A stretch of DNA of 64,000 bases from Pseudovirgaria hyperparasitica (Eukaryota > Ascomycota > Dothideomycetes > Acrospermales > Acrospermaceae): the NCBI RefSeq assembly GCF_010093815.1, contig NW_022985557.1, positions 1,354,779 to 1,418,778 on the forward strand, given 5' to 3'. Position numbers and translations under genes: made by a program. This document shows positions 1 to 9,975 of this stretch, one piece after another. The stretch's first letter is position 1. Every line of letters starts with the position of its first letter. Under the pieces are notes generated by a model. The model was not told the origin of the DNA. It worked only from the letters and a program-made list of their open reading frames with translations, and searched no databases.

Positions 1-2394
1 TACGCCGGCCGATAACGTACTATAACGTATCTAGCCTCTTTTAAGGTATTCTTTAATATATTTATAAAGAACTTTAAGTTCTAGTCTTAAAAGTAGGTAA
101 AGTAGGCTATAAGGGACGTCTACTCCCTCTTCGAGCTTAATCTTTAGCTTATATAGCCCGTGATTAGGGAGAAGTAACGCATCTCCTACCGAAAACATAT
201 CCGTATACTACGAATATACGTTAGGTAGCGTATCTTCGCCCTAATTATTACTATTATTCTCGTCTTTATCGACGATTAATAAGGACGTAAGATAGATTAG
301 CGACGATCGGGTCCACACGGCAAGGTTCTATGCCTCCTTACTAATAGTTACGACTTACTAGTATAATTTACTATAGTATTATCGGAACGTTAATGTCTCC
401 TTCTAAAAATCAAGGATAGAGTTTAGGCGTCTAAGCTAAGGCATCCCTAGAATCATATTCTATTAGCTAATATTAGCCACGATAAATTTATTAGATATCT
501 ACTATTTTATTATCTTTAAGTTATGAACTTCATAATTCATTATAGCTTTACCTAAAGTTCTAACTTTATATCTATTAACTACGATAGTTCGGCTAACTTT
601 ACTAAGATCGTATAATAATCTATACTCCTTTACGAGAATCGATAAAATATAGTTATCTTCTATACTAGTATCTACGAGGGCCTATATAGTTTTATTACCA
701 TTTACTATAGATAATAATACTTTTAGTAATATTAGGTCTTTACTCGCCGGAAGGCGCTATAGCTCCTTCTAAGTATATATAATTTAGCTAAGGACGTGGT
801 TAGGTCTCGTGTACTAGCCTATTCTTTTTTTAGATTCTTATAGTTAGGCGAAATATATTCTATTTCTCTATACTTATAGTAACGAAGTACGCTATAATCC
901 TACTATTTTACGATAGGCGTTATATTTAAGCCTATACCTTATCCTTTTCCGCGTTAAGAAGCACCGCCTTAATTATTTCGGTATCCTCTTAACGCGTTTC
1001 TACCCCGATTTACGCTCTTCTAGCGCTAATCATAGTAAGGTTACTCTTAATTAAACGTATTCGATCGACCTCGTTTCTAACCCGTATAGAGTTCGTCGGT
1101 TTTACCTAGAGAGCCGCGTTCCTTAAGGATATAGTAGTATTTATTAGCTTTCTCCTCTAATTTATATAGATAGTTAAAACTTAATAATACTATTTCTAGT
1201 CTTTCGCGGATTAACGGAAGTAGTACTTTATAAAACTAGAATATACGAATATTTTTCTATAGCGTAGGGATATTATTCTATAGGTTTTAGAGGTATTATA
1301 GTAGTTAAGTAGGTGTCTAGTTCGGTCGTTATACCACGCTTCTTAACTTAGATAGTGCCTTTCTTTCACGTTCTCTATCCGTTCCGAGGGTGTTTAGTAT
1401 AAATATAGCTAAATATTCCTAGGTTATCATAGATAGTAGCTATACTTCCTTCTATCTATCCTATTAATCGCGGGATTATAAGCCTAGGTATCGTTCTCCG
1501 AACGAAATATATTATACTTTAGTAGAAAAGAGTAGAGGGTTATCAAGGAAGTACTTTTCATAGTCTCTCTTCTAGTCTTTCTACTCCTTTTGGTTCTTCC
1601 CTATAAATATAGTCGGGTCTTTAGGTTTTAGTATACCTAGGGAAGGAGTAGAGTAAATCGGTAACGAAGCGGCCGGGTATATAGTGGATTATCATAACTC
1701 TAATGGTAGGTAAACTAATTCCGCCTGAATTAGTATAGGAAGTCGTCCACCTACTATCGTTCGGCGTAGTTCTTTAAGAGACTCCTTAAGTTCTCGTCTC
1801 TTTGCGAGGAGTTTCACGCGTTCTATCTATTCTTTAAGGGTTTGAATCTCTCGAGTCTAATTCGCGACGTATTCCTAAAGTTTAGTAATAGTTTATTATA
1901 ATACCTTGCGTGGCTCCGCCACGACTCGTTATCCGACTTTATATTATTAGAAGTTACTTAGCGTATCTACCATTTCTTCGTCTAAAAGCTCCGTGATTTA
2001 GTCTAATATTTCTACTTCTCGGTTAGAAACGGCCGGGATTAATACCGATTATAGAGGATCCCTATTATTTAATATAGTATTACTTATCCCTATAGTAGAT
2101 CGTGTTAACCTTCTCGGTTCTAGTTAGACTATCTTAACTATAGTACTATATAGGGAGTAATTCGAATGTAAGAATAGGGTTATTAGATAGTAGTATAGTT
2201 AGATAGAATAATAGGGTGTATTCTATTATAGAACGAATTACTACTAAACCCTTTCGGTAGGAATCCGAGAGTATATATATAAAGGGACGCCGATCTATCT
2301 AGTATATAACTATTTACCGCCCTTCACGTTACCTCCTAACCCTGTTAGCTAAGGTATATATAGGTCGGGTCCTACCTAAGGCTAAGTCCTAACA
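1..2394 (-). mobile_element. Ty3/Gypsy retrotransposon fragment, copy A (gag/protease part and putative 5' LTR, RIP-degraded)
   Basis: This stretch aligns almost without gaps to 5441-7223 followed by 14420-15035 (offset about 5440 for the first 1.78 kb), so it is a second copy of the same family. In copy B the aligned sequence continues leftward into a minus-strand Gypsy reverse transcriptase, so copy A should be the gag/protease part and 5' LTR, read on the minus strand and cut by the window edge. It is AT-rich, nearly devoid of CpA/TpG, and full of TAG/TAA stops. Unlike copy B it still keeps many CpG sites. No intact ORF remains. The family assignment rests on copy B. Confidence 0.75.
2103..2394 (-). 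repeat. Putative LTR of Gypsy copy A
   Basis: Bounded by TGTTAACC on the left and CCTAACA on the right, with a TATA-like run (TATATATAAAGGG) near 2275-2290. The equivalent segment of copy B ends TAATA where this one ends TAACA, which fits RIP of the terminal CA. No partner LTR is present, so the borders are inferred from the TG...CA termini and from where the two copies stop matching. Confidence 0.45.
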
Positions 2395-3800
2395 ATACGT
2401 TTACCTATATAATTAGAAGTATATCTTAGTCTCTTATTAGGTGCTAGGGAATATATAGACCTATATATTTATTCCTCTAAGACGCGACTATCCTCGTACG
2501 GCGGCGGCCTTAGTAATTCCTTAGGGCTGTTCTATTATTAGCTTTCTCGGGACGGTTTACTATTCCTAACCGCTTCCTCGTAAGGAGGTAGTCTATAGTA
2601 GTAGTATTATAGTAAAGAGAGGAACGGTAGTAGGTCGTATCGTTTATAGCTACCTTACTCCCTTTATCCGGATTAAGTAGATATATTTAGTAACCTATTT
2701 ACGTTTCGCGCACGTAGCTAACTACGACGGGTGCTTACCGTCGTAGTTAGAGTACTTCGCCGTGTCCCTATCCCTCTAGCCCTCTCCTCGTGTCCCGTAG
2801 GGGTACTTCTAGGTACTATATTCTTATCGATACTATCTATACCTAGTCTTTTAGGAGTACCGCTATGCTATATACCCGTATCCCTAATAGTTAAAGCACT
2901 ATATTATCGCCTATACTCTATCCTATGGTTCCGCTATAAGAAGCTTCCCTTCCGCTAGGAATCCCTCTTATATAATTTAATACGCGAGGGCGGGGTCCTT
3001 AAGCTCTACTATTATAGTAGAGTGTACCTTTAATCTAGTTTTAATCCCTTATATATTCTTCTACCATGCTCTTATAATCTTAATCCCTAGGTATTTTCGC
3101 TCGTTTAACTATTCTATCCGCGTGATATCCTCTTCTCTAATAACCTATCCACTTACGGGTATAGAGTATACCTATATCGGGTATATGGCTACCCTAATAG
3201 AGGCGCCTAGGAAGATACTACTAATCGCGTTCGGATTACGCGAGATAGTCTACTACGCGATATTCGTTATCATAGTAAGTACTACTCCTCCTAGCGTAAG
3301 TTTAGCGACGATAACGTTTAACTATATTCCCTTTTATTTATTAATCTTACTTACTATATCCTTTAGGGATACTTACTAGACCTATACTAGGGTGTCCTTA
3401 TCCTAGATTACGATATATATACTATATACCGCGTCACCGGTCCGGGGGGCCTATGGTATAGCCTCTAGTATTACTACTATTTATACCCATATACTAGGGC
3501 GCTTACCTTAAGTGAGTTCCTCCTAGATTCTATATAGGCTAGCCTCTATTCGGTCGAGCCTACCCTCCGGTCCTCCTAGTTATATCTTCTTCTTCTCCTC
3601 TATAATTCCCTTTAGGTTCCGGATAAGGTCCTAGAATATATATAGAAGGGTCTTCTAGCCCTCTCCGGCTTCCTTCTCTATATATACTATCTAGTAGTTA
3701 ATGTAATCTAGGAGGGTTTCCCCTCTTAGGGTCACCTTTATTCCGTCTATCTATAGCGGTATACGCCTTTGGGTGTGTTCTACGTTTTAAATAGGTATAT
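2395..3800 (-). mobile_element. LINE (Tad1-like) ORF1 fragment, RIP-degraded
   Basis: On the minus strand a continuous reading frame interrupted only by TAG/TAA (where CAG/CAA would encode Gln) runs from about 3770 to 2700. Near its end (about 2898 down to 2709) it contains a run of zinc-knuckle-like blocks, starting CFNY-stop-GYGYIA and ending NYDGKHPS-stop-LATCAK. This layout of several CCHC-type knuckles is typical of ORF1 of fungal non-LTR elements. Most of the expected Cys and His ligands now read Tyr. No endonuclease or RT part is present because copy A abuts at 2394. A gag of another element type is the alternative. Confidence 0.55.
2718..2750. repeat. Perfect 13-bp inverted repeat, 7-nt loop
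   Basis: Arms CTAACTACGACGG (2718-2730) and CCGTCGTAGTTAG (2738-2750) are perfectly complementary. The hairpin lies inside the LINE ORF1 zinc-knuckle frame, so it may be fortuitous coding sequence. Confidence 0.8.
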
Positions 3801-4399
3801 GGTTGCCCTTAGTAATATCGCTATATGGCCTTTTCTATCGTACCGGTAGGGGTATATCCGGTATATGCCGGGGTATGTCGGTGCCTAAGGCCGCCATATT
3901 TATTAGTTAAGGGCTGCCCTTAACTAATAAAAGGGGGTTAGTATATCGGCGTTCTAGTAGCGTAGTCCGTGCCTCTATCTCCGTAAGGATTTTAAGAGGG
4001 TATATATATATCTTTACACGGCGATAATATCTTAGTTTTAACGCTGTACGTACGTGCGTGTAGTAGTAGTTAGTATACTCGGTGTACTCTATTAATTAAG
4101 GTGTATATCTCGCTATATTACCCCGAATGGATTAAGTTAGCCTCTTAGGGATGTAAAAGAAGTTAAAGTAGTTAGTATAGGTAGTATAGTAGGGAGGAGA
4201 TTGCTTAAACTAGCGATTATCCTAGTATTACTATATTAACTAAGATAGCCTAGTAAAGAGGACTTAGTATTTAAAGTATACGAACTAGTGGATACTAACT
4301 TTTAGCTACTACTTTATTAAGATTATTAATAAGTTAAGTTAAATTAGTTATAAAGTATACTATTTTCTATCTATATATCCGGTTAGTTATATTTATACA
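3801..4399. other. Unassigned AT-rich repeat-derived DNA with a 15-bp hairpin
   Basis: Junction zone between the LINE fragment and Gypsy copy B. It holds no coding frame I can assign. A perfect inverted repeat with 15 bp arms (3899-3913 and 3917-3931) and a 3 nt loop (CTG) lies here. Stops on the minus strand again fall where Gln codons would be, so some of it may be RIP-degraded coding sequence of an element I cannot name. Confidence 0.4.
3899..3931. repeat. Perfect 15-bp inverted repeat, 3-nt loop
   Basis: The left arm TTATTAGTTAAGGG (with one more T on its 5' side) is mirrored exactly after CTG. It may be the terminal or internal palindrome of a small element, or a cruciform-prone remnant. 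No associated ORF is seen. Confidence 0.8.
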
Positions 4400-7223
4400 T
4401 CCAACTAGTTTACTACTACCTATAGTAATTATATATAATATGTACTACTACTATAGCTATAACAAAGTAGTTTCTAGTCATGTATATTATAACGCGTCTC
4501 TATATCTACTATTTTATAGGAAAAGAAGGTAACTAGATACTATTATACCTTATCTTTTATATCCTTATATAGTTAACTAATAATTCTAGTAATTATAAAT
4601 TCTAATATATTAGTTTTAACCTAAATATACTTCTTAGAATTAAAATACCTAAGAATTAGTATAGTTATAAAGTAATTCTTTAATAATTAGAATATATCTT
4701 ACGCTTCTAGCGTTAACTATATCTTAACTAACTTAGCTTTACGCTATACTTACCTATCTATAGAGATTTTACTACTATTCTTAGTAAGTTTATAAGCGGC
4801 GCTATAATTTATAAGAAGCCTATAATAAATTTATAATAATAGTTTATAAAATCTATAAACGTTCTAATTTAATATATAGTAGTAGATTATAGCTATTCTA
4901 TAATAGTCTTTATACGCTCTAGCTCTATTTTTAGACCGCTATATATTATAATAAAGCTAAGAAATCTAACTTCTTATTAGTAAAACTTATACTTAGATAA
5001 TTTTATATAGAGCTTATACTACCTTAGATAATTTAGTATTAATTTTATATATTCTTTGTAATTCTATATACTATTAGAGTAAATTAGTATATTATTAAGA
5101 TAAACTATATAGATTACGTTAAGTAATTCTATAAGTATAATATTAATATATTCTTAAAACGCTTCTAGTGTATTTATTAGTCTAAACGGTATAATAGTAT
5201 ACTTAAAATAACTATATCTAGTCCGAAATGCGGTTTTCTACTTATCTCTATAACGAATTTAAAGCTAGTAATATATATCTTATAAATCTAGCTTCGTAAA
5301 GTACTTTACCTTTATTAATTACCCTAAAGATTTACTAACTAGTAGTAATAGATAACGATTCTTCTTAGTTACTATATTTAGTATCTAATAGTTAACGTAT
5401 AGATATAAACTTCCGTCTTTCTTCTTTATAAAGAGAATAGATATACTAGCTAATAACGTGCTATAATATATCTAGCCTTTTCTAAGGTATTCTTTAATAT
5501 ATTTTTAAAGAACTTTAAGTTCTAGTCTTAAAAGTAGGTAAAGTAGACTATAAGAGACGTTTACTCTCTCTTTAAGCTTAATCTTTAGCTTATATAGTCT
5601 ATAATTAGGGAGAAGTAACGTATCTCCTACTAAAAATATATCTATATACTATAAATATATATTAGATAGCGTATCTTTACTCTAATTATTACTATTATCC
5701 TTATCTTTATTAATAATTAATAGGAATATAAGATAGATTAGTAATAATTAAGTCCGTATAGTAAGGTTCTATATCTTCTTACTAATAGTTATAACTTACT
5801 AGTATAATTTACTATAATATTAATAGAACGTTAATATCTCCTTCTAAAAATCAAGGATAGGGTTTAGGTATTTAAGCTAAGGCATCCCTAGAATTATATT
5901 CTATTAGCTAATATTAGCTATAATAAATTTATTAGATATCTACTATTTTATTATCTTTAAGTTATAAACTTCGTAACTTATTATAGCTTTATCTAAAGTT
6001 CTAACTTTATATCTATTAACTATAATAGTTTAGCTAACTTTACTAAGATTATATAATAATCTATACTCCTTTATAAGGATTAATAAAATATAGTTATCTT
6101 CTATACTAGTATCTATAAGGGCCTATATAGTTTTATTACTATTTACTATAGGTAATAATACTCTTAGTAATATTAGATCTTTACTTACTAGGAGGCGCTA
6201 TAGCTCCTTCTAAATATATATAATTTAGCTAAGAACGCGGTTAGATCTCGCGTACTAGCCTATTCTTTTTTTAGATTCTTATAGTTTAATAAAATATATT
6301 CTATTTCTCTATACTTCTAGTAATAAAGTACGCTATAATCCTACTATTTTATAATAGGCGTTATATTTAAGTCTATATCTTATCCTTTTCTATATTAAGA
6401 AGTACTACCTTAATTATTTTAGTATCCTCTTAACGTGTTTCTACTCTAATTTATACTCTTCTAGTACTAATTATAGTAAGGTTACTCTTAATTAAATATA
6501 TTTAATTAATCTTATTTCTAACCCGTATAGGGTTTATTAGTTTTACCTAGAGAGCCGCGTTCCTTAAGGATATAGTAGTATTTATTAGCTTTCTCCTCTA
6601 ATTTATATAGATAGTTAAAACTTAATAATACTATTTCTAGTCTTTCGTGGATTAATAGAAGTAGTACTTTATAAAACTAGAATATATAGATATTTTTCTA
6701 TAGTATAGAGATATTATTCTATAGGTTTTAAAGGTATTATAGTAGTTAAGTACGTATCTAGTTTATTTATTATACTATACTTCTTAACTTAGATAGTGCC
6801 TTTCTTTTACGTTCTCCGTCCGTTCTAAGAGTATTTAGTATAAATATAGCTAGATATTTCTAGGTTATTATAGATAGTAGCTATACTTTCTTCTATCTAT
6901 TCTATTAATTATAGAATTATAAGTCTAGGTATTATTCTCTAAATAAAATATATTATACTTTAGTAGAAAAGAGTAGAGGGTTATTAAGGAAGTACTTTTT
7001 ATAGTCTCTCTTCTAGTCTTTCTACTCCTTTTAGTTCTTCCCTATAAATATAGTTAGGTCTTTAGATTTTAGTATACCTAGGGAAGAAGTAGAGTAAATT
7101 AGTAATAAAGCGGCCGGGAGTACGGTAGATTATTATAACTCTAGTAGTAGGTAAACTAATTCCGCCTAAATTAGTATAGGAAGTTAACTACCTATTATCG
7201 TTTGGCGTAGTTCTTTAAGAGAC
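4400..7223 (-). mobile_element. Ty3/Gypsy retrotransposon copy B, left part (RNase H, RT, protease/gag), RIP-degraded
   Basis: Minus-strand reading gives recognisable Gypsy reverse transcriptase between about 5440 and 4900, including KKDGSLYLYVNY, YFTKLDL and KTAFRTRYSYF. The catalytic box reads YLNNILIYS at about 5076-5103 instead of the YxDD form. RNase H follows to about 4420 (ETRYNIHD). Gln codons appear as stops throughout and there is no intact ORF. The element continues rightward (toward gag and its 5' LTR) to 7223, where another element interrupts it, and resumes at 14420. It is truncated on the left; integrase was not found. Confidence 0.85.
7219..7223. other. Target-site duplication GAGAC (left copy; right copy 14420-14424)
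   Basis: Copy A has a single uninterrupted GAGAC at 1778-1782 in the same context. In copy B the pentamer occurs on both sides of the inserted element, directly abutting its LTR ends. This is the expected 5 bp duplication of Gypsy integration. Confidence 0.9.
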
Positions 7224-7752
7224 TATAATAAACCTTCCCTAATAAGGATGCGGCTTATCCCTAAAGTAGTCCGTTCCATAGAGTGTCCCGGCTTTTCTAA
7301 AGATAAAGGTACTTAGAAGGCTTAGAGGAGTGTAAGTAGGTTTATAGTAAGTATTAATAGAGTATAAATAGTAACTAGCTAGTAGGCGAGTAAAGTAGTA
7401 ATTATATCGGTATAAGTTTAAATTAATTACTATAGAACTATTTCTAGAGATCGGGTCTAAAGGGTCTATATAGTTCTACTAAGGTTCTCTAATTAGAATG
7501 CTTATTCTAAGCGTTTAGTACGTTACTTAGAATACTAATATTCTATTTCTAATTACCTAGTAGACTACTTAGAATACCTATTCTAAGTACCTATAATTAG
7601 CTCTCTCTATAGGTGTCTATCTCGGCCTTAGGTTACTATCTAAGGCTATCTATCGTATTATAGGCACCTCTTCTACGTACTATACTATTTCTTATACTAC
7701 TCGTACTAGAGTCTACGTATCCCCCTATGGCTCTAGCTAGTAATTTATTATA
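7224..7752 (-). repeat. 3' LTR of the nested chromovirus
   Basis: 529 bp, matched by 13891-14419. The ends are TATAATAAA...TTTATTATA rather than TG...CA, as expected if terminal TG and CA were both converted to TA by RIP. All differences I could see from the other LTR are C/T or G/A transitions. It contains the palindrome CTTAGAATACCTATTCTAAG near 7570. Confidence 0.93.
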
Positions 7753-7829
7753 TAATGCCCCTTCTAAGGTACTTCGTCCCGAAGTACTTCCGTAGCTACT
7801 TATAAGTGGAGAGTTATTCTAACTTCCTT

Positions 7830-8540
7830 CGGTAAGAAGCCCTTCTTTCTTTTCTTCCGTTATACCTAGAGTTATAAAATTAGTTAAGCCTTCTAAATCT
7901 AATCCGGCGAAACGGAGAGTTACTTTATCTATTTTAATTAATTATAAAGGGGACGAAATACCTTTTCCTTACTTATTTTATAAGAAACACGGCTTAACCT
8001 ATAGGGCGGTATTCGTAAAGTCCGATAAGTATTTAGAGTATATTTATTAGGGTCGTTCGGTAAGCGAGTATAGGATTAAGGCTTTAAGTAAGTTATCTTA
8101 TAAGTTCTCTTTCTTTTAGTTAGAACTAGTAAGTAATATTTCTAGATAAGAAGGTTCGTTCTAAAAAGGCTTATCTTAAGCTAGAGAAAGAATATACGGC
8201 CGCTACTTAGCGAAAAGCTTAGTAGAACGCTTAGACCGCCTTTACGCGTCTAGAGCGTCTAGAGAAATAGTAGAAGCTATTAGAGCGTCGTCGAAATAAT
8301 ATACTTTATTAGAATCTATTAGTAATAGATCTTAAGAAGAAGGAGGAGCGACTTAAATAATAATAGAGAGTTACCATTAAGGAGGTTCCGAATTCTCCCT
8401 TAGGTTTTAATAATTCTTAGCTTAGTATAGAGGACTAGGCGAATCTAGGTTTATTTAATAGAACTTCTATAATAGTTACTAGTAGTTCGTTAAATATTCC
8501 CTAGGTTCCTAAGTATTTAATTCATGTCCGTAGCCCTTCT
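7830..8540 (+). pseudogene. Antisense accessory ORF of the chromovirus (degraded; cysteine-rich N-terminus, coiled-coil C-terminus)
   Basis: Opposite to gag-pol, between the integrase/chromodomain end and the 3' LTR, the plus strand reads as a coherent protein interrupted only by TAG/TAA at Gln-like positions. The first part (GDEIPFPYLFYKKHGL, KYLEYIY) has Tyr residues spaced like a former Cys-rich cluster. A second frame from about 8150 to 8525 reads as a Lys/Glu/Arg-rich coiled coil (RLERLEK, DLKKKEERLK). The two parts need a splice or frameshift to join. The end overlaps the chromodomain on the other strand. Function is unknown; that it is a true element gene rather than chance is an inference from the coherent frame and RIP-type stops. 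Confidence 0.55.
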
Positions 8541-8611
8541 ACTTAATTAGATACTCTAATATTTTATTACTAATTCTAGATTCTAGAATCTTTTTAACTT
8601 CGAATTCTTCG
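8487..8611 (-). pseudogene. Chromodomain of the nested Gypsy integrase
   Basis: The minus-strand frame reads EEFEVKKILESRI, then LEYLIK-stop-KGYGHELNT-stop-EPREYL. This matches the chromodomain layout, with Trp codons now stops. Chromodomains of this kind target chromovirus integration to heterochromatin, which places this element in the chromovirus group. Confidence 0.8.
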
Positions 8612-9809
8612 TCTATAGCTTTAATATTAGTTTCGACTTTTATATTACGTGGTGCTAGTTCTAGTAATAAGATATAAAATACCGGGTATATCCTTATATT
8701 CTAAGGTAAAGATAGTTTATAATTAACTTCTAAAATTTTTCATTTTATTTAGAAAGGTCTAATCTTCTTAAAGTCTAGTTTACTATTTAGTTATTATATC
8801 TTAATATTTTTCCGTGTAAGGAATACTAGGTCTCCCCCCCTTAGAGATAGTCCCTTTATTCTCTTTTAGTTTATATATTTTACTATTCTTTTATTTATAA
8901 AGGAAAGTTTAGTTTATAGCTCTAAGTATAGTTTATATAGTTATTCTATCTTAATCTTTACTTTCGGTATAGATTATTCTAGTTTATAATTATAGCTAGC
9001 TATGGGGTTAAATCCGTAGTTCGCATAGAACGGTAAGGTTTTAGTTATTAAGGTTATCACGCTATTATAGGCGAATTAAGCTAGTAGTAGTAGTTCTACC
9101 TAATTATCTTATTATTTATTAATATAGTATTATAGGTATTATTCTAGTATTCTATTTAGGATCTCCGTTTATCTATCCGTCTATAGATAATAGGCTATCG
9201 ATAGTCGGTAGCTCGTTCCGAGCTATCGTACTAGGCTTTTCTAAAAGTTTAATATAAAGAGCTTATCTCTATTAGATATAATACTATTAGGTAAACCGTG
9301 GTTTACTATAACTACTCGTAGGAATATGTAGACCATTTCTTCTACGTCTATATTCTTTTAATAGAGTATAAAGTAGGCGTACTTCGTGAGTTTATTAACT
9401 ACTACTAGTATAGTATCGTACTATACTCGCGAGACTAGTTCTCTTAAGAGTGGTAGATCTATTATAAAATCTATAGAGATTATTTCCTAAGCATATAATG
9501 GTAGGGGAATTAGTTAGAGTTCTCCGTATAGTTTATATCTATTAGATTAGCTTTTATTATATAGAACGTAGTTCTATATAACTTCCTTAATAACTTATCT
9601 TTCCTTATAAGTCGTATAGTATCTCTTAAATCTTTTATAAGTTTTTATTTCTTCTTAATGTCTATGCATTAGATCTTTATAGAATTCTTTAATAAAATAG
9701 TAGGCCTTATCTCTAGGGATTATGCTTCTTCCCTCGGGGTCTTTAAGTATAAATTCTTTTTATATTACTATAATATATCGCGTTAGTCTAAGGTTTCTAT
9801 CTTTAGTAA

Positions 9810-9975
9810 TGTTAGGCACGTAAGGAGCACGTGGCCTGCTAGTTGATTATACATGTGTGCAGCAGTCGTATATAAGTAGTGTGCTCCACCCTTGAAGTAG
9901 TAGCTTTAAGATTCGGTCCTTTTGGTGTAGTTGGTTGGTGCGTGGAGCCCGCCTCCTTATAAGTAACCTCTAACA
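9810..9975. mobile_element. 166-bp solo-LTR-like insertion without RIP
   Basis: Starts TGTTAGGCAC and ends CCTCTAACA, so it has TG...CA termini with a short inverted repeat TGTTAG/CTAACA. It carries a TATATAAG box and is rich in CpA/TpG, while the surrounding Gypsy sequence has almost none. It therefore escaped or post-dates RIP. No convincing 5 bp duplication flanks it (AGTAA versus TGGCC). Length and termini resemble a Copia solo LTR; a MITE-like element is the alternative. Confidence 0.6.

Noticed and set aside
2731-3379. Two open frames on the plus strand (75 and 85 codons)
   Set aside because: They lie opposite a degraded LINE ORF1 frame. They are chance openings in AT-rich RIP-mutated DNA with no family resemblance.
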